DNA from: Henricia sp. BOLD:AAB3569
Lineage: Eukaryota > Echinodermata > Asteroidea > Spinulosida > Echinasteridae
NCBI GenBank assembly: GCA_037783545.1
Contig: JBBELK010001111.1
Span: 351,955 to 415,954 of the forward strand
Reading direction: 5' to 3'
Length of the DNA: 64,000 nt
In this document: in pieces, positions 48,201 through 60,200 of the stretch
Layout: every line of letters begins with the position of its first letter
How positions within the stretch are numbered: position 1 is the first letter of the stretch
The notes under the pieces: model-generated
Told to the model about the DNA's origin: nothing
The model's database searches: none
Seen by the model: only the letters and a program-made list of their open reading frames with translations
Made by a program: the position numbers and the translations under genes

Positions 48201-51200
48201 AACGTTATTTTAACGCTATACGCAAAACGTTTTCAGTGACCACGAAGTAAAACAGTTTGACGTTTCTTTTACGATATTTAAAAAATGTTTGGTATATTAC
48301 TTTTTAGGAAAATGTTTATAATTAGACTTCATTTTAACGTTTTAAGAACGTTGTTTTACTGCTATACGCAAAACGTTTTCAATATAACGTCTTTAACATG
48401 CACAGTTTTAACATTTTCACAACATTATAAAAATGTTACAGAGAAATTTTTTTCAATTAGACTTCAGTTTAACGTTTTAAGAACGTTATTTTAACGCTAT
48501 ACGCAAAACGTTTTCAGAGACCACGAAGTAAAACATTTTGATAACGTTTCCTTTACGCAATTTAAAAAATGTTTTGTATACTACTTTTTAAGAATGTTTT
48601 TAAAATGTTACCAATATAACGTCTTCAGACTGCACAGTTTTAACATTTTCACAACATTATAAAAATGTTATAGAGAAAATGTTTTCAATTAGATTTCAGT
48701 TTAACGTTTTAATGACGTTATTTTCATGCTATACGCAAAACGTTTTCAGTGACCACGAAGTAAAACATTTTGATAACGTTTCTTTTACGCTATTTAAAAA
48801 ATGTTTGGTATATTACTTTTTAAGAATGTTTTACAAAGGTTATCAATATAACGTCTTTAACATGCACAGTTTTAACATTTTCACAACATTATAAAAATGT
48901 TATAGAGAAAATTTTTTCAATTATATTTCAGTTTAACGTTTTAATAACGTTATTTTTATGCTATACGCAAAACGTTTTCAGTGACCACGAAGTAAAACAT
49001 TTTTATAACGTTTCTTTTACGCTATTTAAAAAATGTTTGATATATTACTTTTTAAGAATGTTTTACAAAGGTTATCAATATAACGTCTTTAACATGCACA
49101 GTTTTAACATTTTCACAACATTATAAAAATGTTATAGAGATAATGTTTTCAATTAGACTTCAGTTTAACGTTTTAAGAACGTTTTTTTAATGCTATACGC
49201 AAAACGTTTTCAGTGACCACGAAGTAAAACATTTTGATAACGTTTCTTTTACGCTATTTAAAAAAATGTTTTGTATATTACTTCTAAGAATGTTTTTAAA
49301 ATGTTATCAAAATAACGTCTTTAGCCTGGACAGTTTTAACATTTTCACAATATTATACAAATGTTATAGAGAAAATGTTTGCAATTAGACTTCAGTTTAA
49401 CGTTTTTAGAACGTTATTTTAATGCTATACGCAAAACGTTTTCAGTGACCACGAAGTAAAACATTTTGATAACGTTTCTTTTACGCTATTTAAAAAATGT
49501 TTTGTATATTACTTTTTAAGAATGTTTTTAAAATGTTATCAATATAACGTCTTTAGACTGCACAGTTTTAACATTTTCACAACATTATAAAAATGTTATA
49601 GAGAAAATGTTTTCAATTAGACGACATTTTAACGTTTTAATAATGTTATTTTATGTTAGTTTCACAATGTTTTGCTTACAACCTTTCAACAATGTTTTTA
49701 AAATGTTATGTGTTTGCTGGGTAGTCACGTGGCATGCGGGTCTCCAATGGGAGCCATCCAACATGGTCGTGTGCGGCGCGGAACCGATCCGGAGGTTCCG
49801 CTCCGTAGTCTGGTAGCGTGCGGGGCTCCAAGCGGAGCTGTTCTCCCTGGTCGAGTGCGGCGCGGAGTCGATCCGGAGGTTCCGCTCCGTAGTCTCGTGG
49901 CATGCGGGTCTCCGGTGGGAGCCGTCCAACATGGTCGTGTGCGGCGCGGAATTGATCAGGAGGTTCCGCGCTGTAGTCTCGTGCCATGCGGGTCTCCGAG
50001 GGGAGCCATCCAACATGGTCGTGTGCGGTGCGGAGTCGGTCGTTTACGGTGCGGGGTGGATCCTCCGGAACCCGCCGGAACTTTCCCGGCTCAAAATGCA
50101 CCGGGGTCGAACTTAGGTCTGTCCATGGGTCGCTGGTTTGATCTAACCCCCCGCAAAAACTACTCGGATTGGCAGGGTCAGGCCGTACCGTACGTACCGG
50201 CCTTTTTCCCTCTACAATCTCAGGCTCTAACATTTTACCAGTATCCTCCCACCACCCGGAGTTTTCTCTCGGGTTTTCCCCAACAAACGAGTACAGTAAT
50301 TCATCTACAGTTACGAACGTACTACTGTGGGCCTTGTCAGTCTGGCCTCCGTACTGGTACTCGTCACTTTCTGGCATGTCCCCGCTCCGCGGCGAGTCTG
50401 ATACCAGACCTCCCCGGTCTCGTGAATTCATTGCTTGAAAATCACGAATTCCACCTGTATTTCTCTCAGTGTGCCGCCCCACCGCTGCCGCCAGTGTAAC
50501 AAGAATATTCCCTGCTTGTTAAAGAACTCGGCACGAAAAGAACACAAGGCAAAAGACAATTCTCAGCATGAAAGTACCGCAGGTTTATTTGGATCAACTT
50601 TCCTCAACAAACACAAAGATCAAAGATGGCGCAGAGAATCGCGTCCCCATGCGGGTCTCCAATGGGAGCCATCCAACATGGTCGTGTGCGGCGCGGAACC
50701 GATCCGGAGGTTCCGCTCCGTAGTCTGGTAGCGTGCGGGGCTCCAAGCGGAGCTGTTCTCCCTGGTCGAGTGCGGCGCGGAGTCGATCCGGAGGTTCCGC
50801 TCCGTAGTCTCGTGGCATGCGGGTCTCCGGTGGGAGCCGTCCAACATGGTCGTGTGCGGCGCGGAATTGATCAGGAGGTTCCGCGCTGTAGTCTCGTGCC
50901 ATGCGGGTCTCCGAGGGGAGCCATCCAACATGGTCGTGTGCGGTGCGGAGTCGGTCCGAAGGTTCCGCGCCGTAGTCACGTGGCATGCGGGTCTCCGAGG
51001 GGAGCCGTCCAACATGGTCGTGTGCGGCGCGGAATTGATCCGGAGGTTCCGCGCTGTAGTCTCGTGGCATGCGGGTCTCCGATGGGAGCCATCCAACATG
51101 GTCGTGTGCAGCGCGGAGTCGATCCGGAGGTTCCGCTCCGTAGTCTGGTAGCATGCGGGTCTCCGAGGGGAGCCGTCCAACATGGTCGTGTGCGGTGCGG

Positions 51201-54200
51201 AGTCGGTCCGGAGGTTCCGCGCCGTAGTCACGGGGCATGCGGGTCTCCGATGGGAGCCGTCCAACATGGTCGTGTGCGGTGCGGAGTCGGTCCGGAGGTT
51301 CCGCGCCGTAGTCACGCGGCATGCGGGTCTCCGATGGGAGCCGTCCAACATGGTCGTGTGCGGCGCGGAGTTGGTCCGGAGGTTCCGCGCCGTAGTCACG
51401 TGGCATGCGGGGCTCCGGTGGGAGCCGTCCGATAGGGTCGTGTGCGGTGCGGAGTCGGTCCGAAGGTTCCGCGCCGTAGTCACGTGGCATGCGGGTCTCC
51501 GATGGGAGCCATCCAACATGGTCGTGTGCAGCGCGGAACCGCTCCGGAGGTTCCGCTCCGTAGTCTGGTAGCGTGCGGGGCTCCAAACGGAGCGGTGCCA
51601 CGTGGTCGTTTACGGTGCGGGGTGGATCCTCCGGAACCCGCCGGAACTTTCCCGGCTCAAAATGCACCGGGGTCGAACTTAGGTCTGTCCATGGGTCGCT
51701 GGTTTGATCTAACCCCCCGCAAAAACTACTCGGATTGGCAGGGTCAGGCCGTACCGTACGTACCGGCCTTTTTCCCTCTACAATCTCAGGCTCTAACATT
51801 TTACCAGTATCCTCCCACCACCCGGAGTTTTCTCTCGGGTTTTCCCCAACAAACGAGTACAGTAATTCATCTACAGTTACGAACGTACTACTGTGGGCCT
51901 TGTCAGTCTGGCCTCCGTACTGGTACTCGTCACTTTCTGGCATGTCCCCGCTCCGCGGCGAGTCTGATACCAGACCTCCCCGGTCTCGTGAATTCATTGC
52001 TTGAAAATCACGAATTCCACCTGTATTTCTCTCAGTGTGCCGCCCCACCGCTGCCGCCAGTGTAACAAGAATATTCCCTGCTTGTTAAAGAACTCGGCAC
52101 GAAAAGAACACAAGGCAAAAGACAATTCTCAGCATGAAAGTACCGCAGGTTTATTTGGATCAACTTTCCTCAACAAACACAAAGATCAAAGATGGCGCAG
52201 AGAATCGCGTCCCCGCGCGGAACGGGTATCCCGATCCTCCGGCAGGGGCTCACGCCACCCGGCTCCGTGGGCAGCCGCAATGGCGCCACCAACACGTCAG
52301 TTAGACCCACCGTGAAACGGTGCTGGCGCCCCCAGCGGCGGATCGGGACGGCCGTTACAATAGGCATAAACAAGGCACTTTTGGGCAAATTGCTTTAAGA
52401 AATATTCTCTAAAGCCAAGCTATAGCTGAAGGGTCTAAAAGGTCAGCATGAGCCGATGCCTAGTTAAAGGGGCAGTCACTGAAGGTCACTACACGTTCTA
52501 CTGTAATTTTGTTTATGTTTTTTGTACAAGTTTATATGAGCATAACATACTCTCATTTAGAAAGGTTAATTTTGTCCTTGGAGCTTCCTATATATTTAAA
52601 ATGCTCGATCGCCTTCGGGGGTAAGGCAGGAATTTTCAGAGGGTCTTTTTTCTGAACGTAAGTAAACCCCAGGTTTTGATCTCTGTTAGTTTCGCCTGTC
52701 TCAAGGTCAATAGGCAAACAGATTCACACACTCGATTTGCTTTTCGCATGATTGACATCATATATGAGCTTACCTGTAAGATTAGCCCGTGTGTATAGGA
52801 GTTCAAAACGGTTTCCAAACTTGCATAAATCCTTTATTGTAACCTCTATCAAATATCAGGTCACATCTCAGGATATGTCTCTGTGAGATGGCATGTAGCG
52901 TTCGAAATCTATGTATATAAGATACTGAAGGAGACATGCTTCATTTCGGGCGGTAGGGTTGGCGTACGGGTTCTTTCCTCGCCTTTCACCTCTGGGGTCC
53001 CGGGTTCGAACCCGGGGCGTGTATGTGAATTGGGTTTGCAGTCCCTACTTGACCGCGTGGGTTTTCCCCTGGGGGTTTTCCTCCCACTTCTAAAACTGCA
53101 ACTCCTTCTTCGTCATCTCAAGTTGATAATATAGTATAGTTAAAGCTAAAACCGTATAGTTGATGGCATAAAGGGCCTTAGTTGCCGAAGATGCCATAAA
53201 ATATACAACAACAACAACAACATGCTTCATTTCTCCCCGAAGAAGCAACATGTATGATTGTTTACCGTAGTAGTAGTGACCACGTCGTTGTTTACTGTTA
53301 ATTCCTCATGCAGAGATTGGTGAAGTCAGCGGCAGCTCTGCACACCACACTTTCTCTTTTTTCTGCAATCACTCACCCTGTGACCGCGCGTCAAGCAGCA
53401 GAAACATGCGCCCTTCTCTCTCACTAGTTGGGTTTTCTCTTGTAGTGACTTCGACGTATAGCTTCGGCATTCTGATGTGTCATGCTGACCGACATCATGG
53501 ATGAGGCACATTTTGGTGCGGGGCTCGATTTTGTGGATTCAACCCTTCTCGCTCAGGTGTGTTGCGTGGATAGTGGTGCGTTGTGATGGGCAATGGGAGC
53601 TTCGAATTTCAGACATTTCGTACTCTATACACTTTTCTTCTCTTTGAGTAGAAATTGAAGGAGGGCTGGGAATCTATATCTGACTTGTCATTTTTCTCAT
53701 CATACAGAGACCTTGACCACTCTCGCCGTATGGTAGTGGGCAGTCGCTTCTCTATGTCACCGATAACTCTGGTATTTGAAATTTTCCTTTCCATATCCAC
53801 CTTCTTCAGGTCATAGTATAGCTCTTCTCGATCACATCCACGAAATCGACAAATCCCTTGTCATCGCCGTCTCGAATCGGTTTAATTTTCTCTACTACGC
53901 CATGCATAATTGCATCCGTTTATTTTATTGGATCCCCATATCTCTCATCTAATCTCATCCATATTTCCTCTACGTTATCATTTACAGCTCCGATCACTTG
54001 CAGTGGCCTTTTACCAAGCGATCGTCGTAGTTCGAAAGCAGCCTGGTCCTCAGTGGCTTAATTTAGATTGGACGAATTTTTTGAAGTCGGACCTAAATCG
54101 GGGATATTGCCGCACATCTCCGTCAAATGTCGGCAATCGCATCTTTTCGAGGTGGATGCCAGACTTCATGATCTTTGTGGGGGTGCGGGGTGGGGGGGGG

Positions 54201-57200
54201 GGGGGGTGGGGGGGGGGGGGGGGGGGCTTGTGGGTATGTTCTGCATGCGAAGGATCGGACTGACTTTCTTTGACTGCTCTCTTGTAGTCGAGCATCATCA
54301 TCCTGACTTCGTCGTGCTTTTGCTCGACAGCGGAAATCCAGTCATCCTCTGCGCTCTCCTCCTCTGAAAGAAGGATAACTTGATCGTGTCGTGCGCAAAG
54401 TGCATCATATAGGCCGATTTTAGGTCCGACGCCAGCATATGTCGATGTACTGGTCGATTCGATCTTATTGCCGAACTGATGGAGTGACAGATTCTCGTGA
54501 ATCGGCCATTATAGCTACTCCTCTCATCTTTCTCGCTTCTGACTCAGCCATTGTCGTTGAGGGTGTGGGGGGGGGGGGGGGTGGCTGCTGGGTTGTCTGT
54601 ACTTTCTGGATACGTACGCCGGAATTAAGTAATGCGACTCAAGGTAAATCTCAGCCGCAGAATCTCAACGGGCGCAGTATTTCGAATGTAAGATTAGCCC
54701 GTGTGTATAGGAGTTCAAAACGGTTTCCAAACTTGCATATAAATCCTTTATTGCAACCTCTATCAAATATCAGGTCACATCTCAGGATGTCTCTGTTACA
54801 TTGTGCAGTTAAAGGCTGAGACAAAAGTGACCACATGGCTATAGCTTTCCGCCTAAATCCTACACACTGTGAATGTAACCTGGTCTCTCATTGGCCTAGG
54901 CCAGATTAGGCTAGGTACTCCTGTTACAGTCACACACACAAGCTAAAACCACCCAAAACCTAAACAGCCATTGGAAATTTACACAACATACTTGTACAGT
55001 CAAATTGCCAGTAAGCAAGACCAAATATCAATATCTTGTGTGAACAAAACACACCTCCCTTCCTGTTTATAAATAATTTTATCATTGAGTGATAAAATTT
55101 GTTATAAGCAGACAAGGAATAAAACAAACACAGCCAGCTTTTTGTTGTGATTACACGCCTCAGCCAAAAAGTTTATTTAAAGCACTTCATTCCCTACCCC
55201 TTTTGTTAAAGGGGGTTATGGGACAAAACAATCGTGTATCACCATCCATTTGTACAAATTTTAGCAAGGCCCCTTGCATGTATGGGCACCAAAAGCCCAA
55301 AAGCACCACAAGCTCTGAGCACCAATAACTCAGAGCACCACAGCTTGATGCAAGGGGCAGCTCCAAACGCATAAACCAGAAAATATACTCATCTCAATTC
55401 CACACACAATCAGGCCAATCATTTTGCTTGAATGATTCCAACTTTAGCGAAGAAAAATGCCATATCATACGAATTGTACAATATTTGTGAATCAAACTTT
55501 TATCAAACTTTTGTTCGAATACATGTATTTCAGACCCCGTTCTTTTCCAACGTTTGCACATACAGAAAGAAAGAACGGTTCTCCTCCCCTGTTGCACTGA
55601 CTCAGGGGAAAAGTTGATACTTGTAACACTGGGAAAAATTACTCCGTATTTAGATTAAACTACATTAATATACAAAAGGTGCATTGTCTAAAAGTGTTAA
55701 CTTAAAATGTGAAAGTGAGAATAGTAAAGTTCAGCCACAGACACTGTGCTGGCTTATTCCGCCTCAAAAATGCCATACACGCAATGCGTGGCCCAAGGAA
55801 GACCCAGCACTAAAAGCCGACGATACGAGCCCCATGACTAATACAAGTGTCTGATGGCTGTGAGAAAGTTTTCCCTAAGAATGGAATTTCCCTTGGGTGA
55901 AAGGTGAACCCCATCACGTCTAAACAAACTGAAATCCGTCCAAGTGAACTGCTCATGCCTAACACTAGTGGCGCCAATTCTGCCACACCGAGACCTGGCC
56001 CACCTGTTTACAGCGCGTCTTTGCTTTTCCATCCTTTCTTGAGGATTTGCCCCAAAATAAAACGCTCGTGGCAGTATTTCGGACCACAGTAGAGTTGTAT
56101 TGGGGAATTTATTTTTGTATGAGTGCATACAAACAACCACCCGTTGCCGGATGGAGAAAAAATCAACTTTCCCAAGATCATTTGTGCCTAAGTGGACAAT
56201 GATTATGGAAGGAGGGGGGGGGGAGGGGCCTTGAATTTTCTGCAGTAGGTCGGGTAAATCGGGCAGACCAGCTCCACTCCTGCCCTGCCACAACACTCGA
56301 AAGTTGGGGTCCAGGGGTTCTGCTGCCCAGCGGATAAGTGAATCACCAATGATCCAAACAGGGCCTTGTAAGAACATGGATGATCAATTTAAAATGAAGC
56401 AGACGTGCATATCTGCTTCAGATGAAAAACACTAGCCGATTAAATCCCCGGCATGTGCACAACCGGGGTTGGACGAATATAGGTAAACATAGCCCGAGAT
56501 CTCCAACGGCCCATTTGTTGAATGTCCGTTGGTGGGACCCCCAATTCATGGGCTGTGGTTGCTGCCCCAAAACGAAATGAATGGGCACGGTAATGTGAAC
56601 CTTCCAGTCCAGAAAAGGCCAATGCTTTTTTGAGCAGTGCATTGAATTGATACGCAGTCATCGGTGACCCATCAAAGTGATGTATGCAGCAGGGAATCTT
56701 GAACTTAATGTTTTGAATTTGCAGAAAATTCTCCCAAACGCATGAAACCAAAAAAGGCACTAAGTACAGCGGATGTGAAAAGTGTGGATTCATAAGCTGA
56801 AACACACATGTGGAAATGCCTGCGTGATCTTGGCAAGGAGTGGCACAGTTATTGGCAAGCGCTTGTCAATCATTTTTCGGTCCCTGCGGCAACCTTCTAA
56901 AAGTTTGGAAACAACAAAGTCTTTTGTGGGATCCGCCCATCCTCGAATTTTATGGTAGAATCCCACTCCAGCAATGTAAGAGGAAATTGTGGCTGGGGCC
57001 AAACCTTCAAATGAAAGCCATGCTACAAACTCCCTAATTTCCCGGGGTGAAGCTGGCAAGAACATTGTCACCGTGCCTGAACCTTAAAAATGCATTCCAA
57101 CCAGAAGCATATGACCTTTGAGTGTGAGGTGAGAAAGCCACTGTCAACAAGCGGTTTATCTCTGCACTGTTTACAAGATTTGAGGGAGAATTGGCAATGG

Positions 57201-60200
57201 AGTCATAACAGCTGCTGCACCCGGATGTGTTGTTCGGAATCTTTCGTACTGGAAACGAGACAGAGCATCGGCTAAATCATTGTTGACTCCGGGTACATGA
57301 ACTAGCTGCTTTAAACTGAATATTAAATTTCAAGCATTAAATTACAAACATTCGCAAGAGGTGCATTATCTTCGGGCAGCGAGATGTTTGGCCGTTAATT
57401 ATGTGAACCACTGCCATGTTATCACAATGGAAGAATACCCGCTGATTAGCTAGTTCCTGTCCCCAGCACTTAACGGCCACCAAGATCGGGTAAAATTCCA
57501 AGAATGCAATGGATGGGGGGTCCTTAAATACATTGGTTTGCCATCTACCCTGAAACCACTTGTTCTTAAAACATGCCCCGAAACCAATGCTTGCTGCTGC
57601 ATCAGTAAACAATTGCAGCGATGCATTTGATCGCCATTCTCGATCCTGGAACATGGACACCCAATTGAAATGACTTAAAGAGGTCAAGTTTAGCCCCTTT
57701 GTTAAGCCTAATCTTATGGTGTGGTCGAGTGATTCCACGGGTCAGTGCAATGAGGCGACCTAAAAATGCCCGGCCCGGCGCAACTGCTTTACAAACAAAG
57801 TTAAGTGATCCAATTAAGGACTGCATTTTCACAAGAGTGATCTTGTGCTTACACAGCGTTTTCTGCAGCTGCTCATTGAGCACGTGCACCTTTCCCAGTG
57901 TTACCCGGACCTGCCTGTGAACGGTGTCAATTTCAAGCCCCAAGTATGTAAGTTTTTGTTGGGGACCCTCAGTTTTTTCCCGTGCAATTGGCACCCCCAG
58001 TGCTGCACATGTGGACTCAAACACACCAAGGAGTGCGCCACAAAAAACCGCGTTTGGTCCAACGAAAAGAAAATCGTCCAAGTAGTGGGTGACAGACTGG
58101 CTTTGTGCCAATTCTTTCACTTTGAATTCAAGAAAGGTGCTACATTTCTCGAAAAGGGGAGCAAGAGATAGAACAGCCCATTGGCAGGCATTTGTCAAAA
58201 TAGTATTTACCCTTGAAGGTAAAACCCAACAGATCGAAATCCTGTGGGGAAATGGGGAGCAGTCTAAAAGCCGATTTAATGTCAGATTTGGCTAGCCAAG
58301 CACCTGGCCCCACTGACATTGCTAAGTCAACTGCCTCATCAAATGAAGCGTAATGGACGGTACATTCTTTTTTTGTCAATGAAATCATTTATGGATTCGC
58401 CAGAAGGAAAAGAGAGATGGTGAATGAGGCGCCATGAATTCGGTTCACGTTTAGGCACGAGTCCAATAGGAGAGCACTGAAAATTTTGTAATGGTGGGAT
58501 GTCAAATGGACCCGCGATTCGATTTAGGCTAATTTCTTTTGCTAATTTCTCTGATACGATTTCCGGTCTGGCCGCTGCCGAAGAAAGGCAGTCGGCCTGC
58601 TGGCTACATCTCGGTCCTCTATAATGCAGGGAAAAACCAGATGAAAATCATATGTCCAAAATATTTGCGTCTCCTTTGTTTGGGTAGCCCTCCAGCCATT
58701 TTTTGAGAACAAAGATTTTAATTGGTGTTGGAGGGACGAAAAGAATTGCCAGAGGGCAGAAGGCCATTTTTGGACTGCCCTGAGGTTGCACTTTGGCTAA
58801 TGGCCTTGCGTGGGTGTTGCGTGGATTCGCCTGCTGAGGCCCTGCGAGGCTGGGTGTCTTTACGCCACGAGAAGTGGTTGCCAGAATTAACACTTCCCAC
58901 TCTACACATATTGGCCCCTTGGCCAGTGCGGTTACATGAACTACATTTGTGCGCAAATTTGCATGTGCGATAATGGCAGCCATGGGGGCTATTAAATGCA
59001 AAGCACACCCCTTTCTGTGAATTCGAAAATCTGTCAAATGGGAGGCGCTGTGAGATGCTCGTGTTTGAATTACCAACCATTGAAGAAACTGTTACAGCTG
59101 CAGCAACAGTTAGCCAGAGCTGAGTGTCAATTACCCCCCAAGGACGAGATGGGTCATGCTCTTGGCGAAGACGAAACTGTTCGTCATAATTTCGCCATCC
59201 CATCCCCGGGAATTGACGGGCTGCCAGCCGAACTGTCTCTGCATACTTTAACAGCTCGACCGCACGACTTGGATGGCGTGTGACAAAGATAGACATAAAT
59301 GTATGAAATGCAGAGGCCCATTTATAGATCGAGTCAATCTTTTTGGCACGAGTAGCCGAGGCCTTTCGAACGACCATTTGGCTACCCTCAACGACCAGTT
59401 TGAATTCGTCATCATCTGCTTTATTAAAAACGGCCGCGCCTACGTCATTGTAAAGAAGAGCGAAATCTACATATTCGCTCTTCCAGATTTTTTCCTTAAT
59501 GGAAAGTGGGACCTGATAGCCTAGTGGGGTGGATGTGTTAGATAACATAACTGGGGCCTCAATCTCTGGCAAACCGGTAGTCAAATTGGTGCCTTGACTT
59601 AGGAATGGATTACAATCGCCAGCACATGACTTAGCAGTACAACTATTACCTGTACTAAAATTACTAGTATTAATGTTCGTGACGGCATCAACCTGGACGG
59701 ACTCACCACCACGGTCTTGAGACTTCTCTCCAATGCCTTGTGATGACGGTCCTCCCCCGATACTGGCGCATATGGTACATGTACATGTATGTCCGGCGCG
59801 TCTTGCTCAGGAGCACTCCCCGGGTGGACCTGACGGTTCCCTCGACGCTTCTTCGGAGGTGTGTGCATTTCTGCTTCCCGCATCTTCGCAGAAGGTTTTG
59901 CCTGTCGCTTTGGTCGTGGCATGTTGGAACATAATTATTCCCAAGTCTCTTGTCCACAGACTAGACAAAGTCGCTAAACCGTAACTCAATGGATACCCGA
60001 CGTCTGCCTGCTGTGCTAATTAATCCCTTTAGTTTTGAGATTAACGACGCTATATCCTTTCAGACACCCCCCTTTAACAAAAGGGGTAGGGAATGAAGTG
60101 CTTTAAATAAACTTTTTGGCTGAGGCGTGTAATCACAACAAAAAGCTGGCTGTGTTTGTTTTATTCCTTGTCTGCTTATAAATGGCATGTAGCGTTCGAA

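Larger units (their letters stand above)
35679..52359 (-). mobile_element. LTR retrotransposon concatemer, gag-pro type
   Basis: Four LTR copies (35679-35977, 41117-41415, truncated 50495-50648, 52061-52359) separate three internal regions, all minus strand. The outermost bases are TGTAAC/GTTACA and the whole block is flanked by ATAG (35675-35678, 52360-52363), so it behaves as one insertion. The right two internal regions are deletion derivatives and the leftmost is full length (35978-41116). A candidate primer site begins TGG just inside each 5' LTR, and a purine tract (GAAGGGGGCGG) precedes the 3' LTR. No reverse transcriptase, RNase H or integrase was found, so movement would need help from another element. 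Confidence 0.9.
52773..54801 (-). mobile_element. BEL/Pao retrotransposon remnant
   Basis: Two direct repeats starting TGTAAGATTAGCCCGTGTG (52773-52918 and 54689-54801) are LTR remnants around minus-strand gag pieces. Everything after gag (protease, RT, integrase) is gone. The right LTR is interrupted by the DIRS element: its remaining end resumes at about 60182 (ATGGCATGTAGCGTTCG). Confidence 0.78.
54808..60181 (-). mobile_element. DIRS-type tyrosine-recombinase retroelement
   Basis: Inverted repeats of about 114 bp (55102-55215 and 60068-60181, ends TTATAAGCAGACAAGG) enclose minus-strand genes in the order gag-like, RT-RNase H, tyrosine recombinase, SGNH hydrolase. There is no integrase or aspartic protease, as expected for DIRS. 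Several frameshifts indicate that it is dead or carries sequencing errors. The segment 54808-55101 outside the left inverted repeat is unassigned. The whole interval splits a BEL/Pao LTR. Confidence 0.85.

Noticed and set aside
47478..48894. recurring 60-100-codon frames beginning MF-IR in the right array
   Set aside because: The same peptide appears in each 235-bp unit with frame breaks. It is a product of the tandem repeat.
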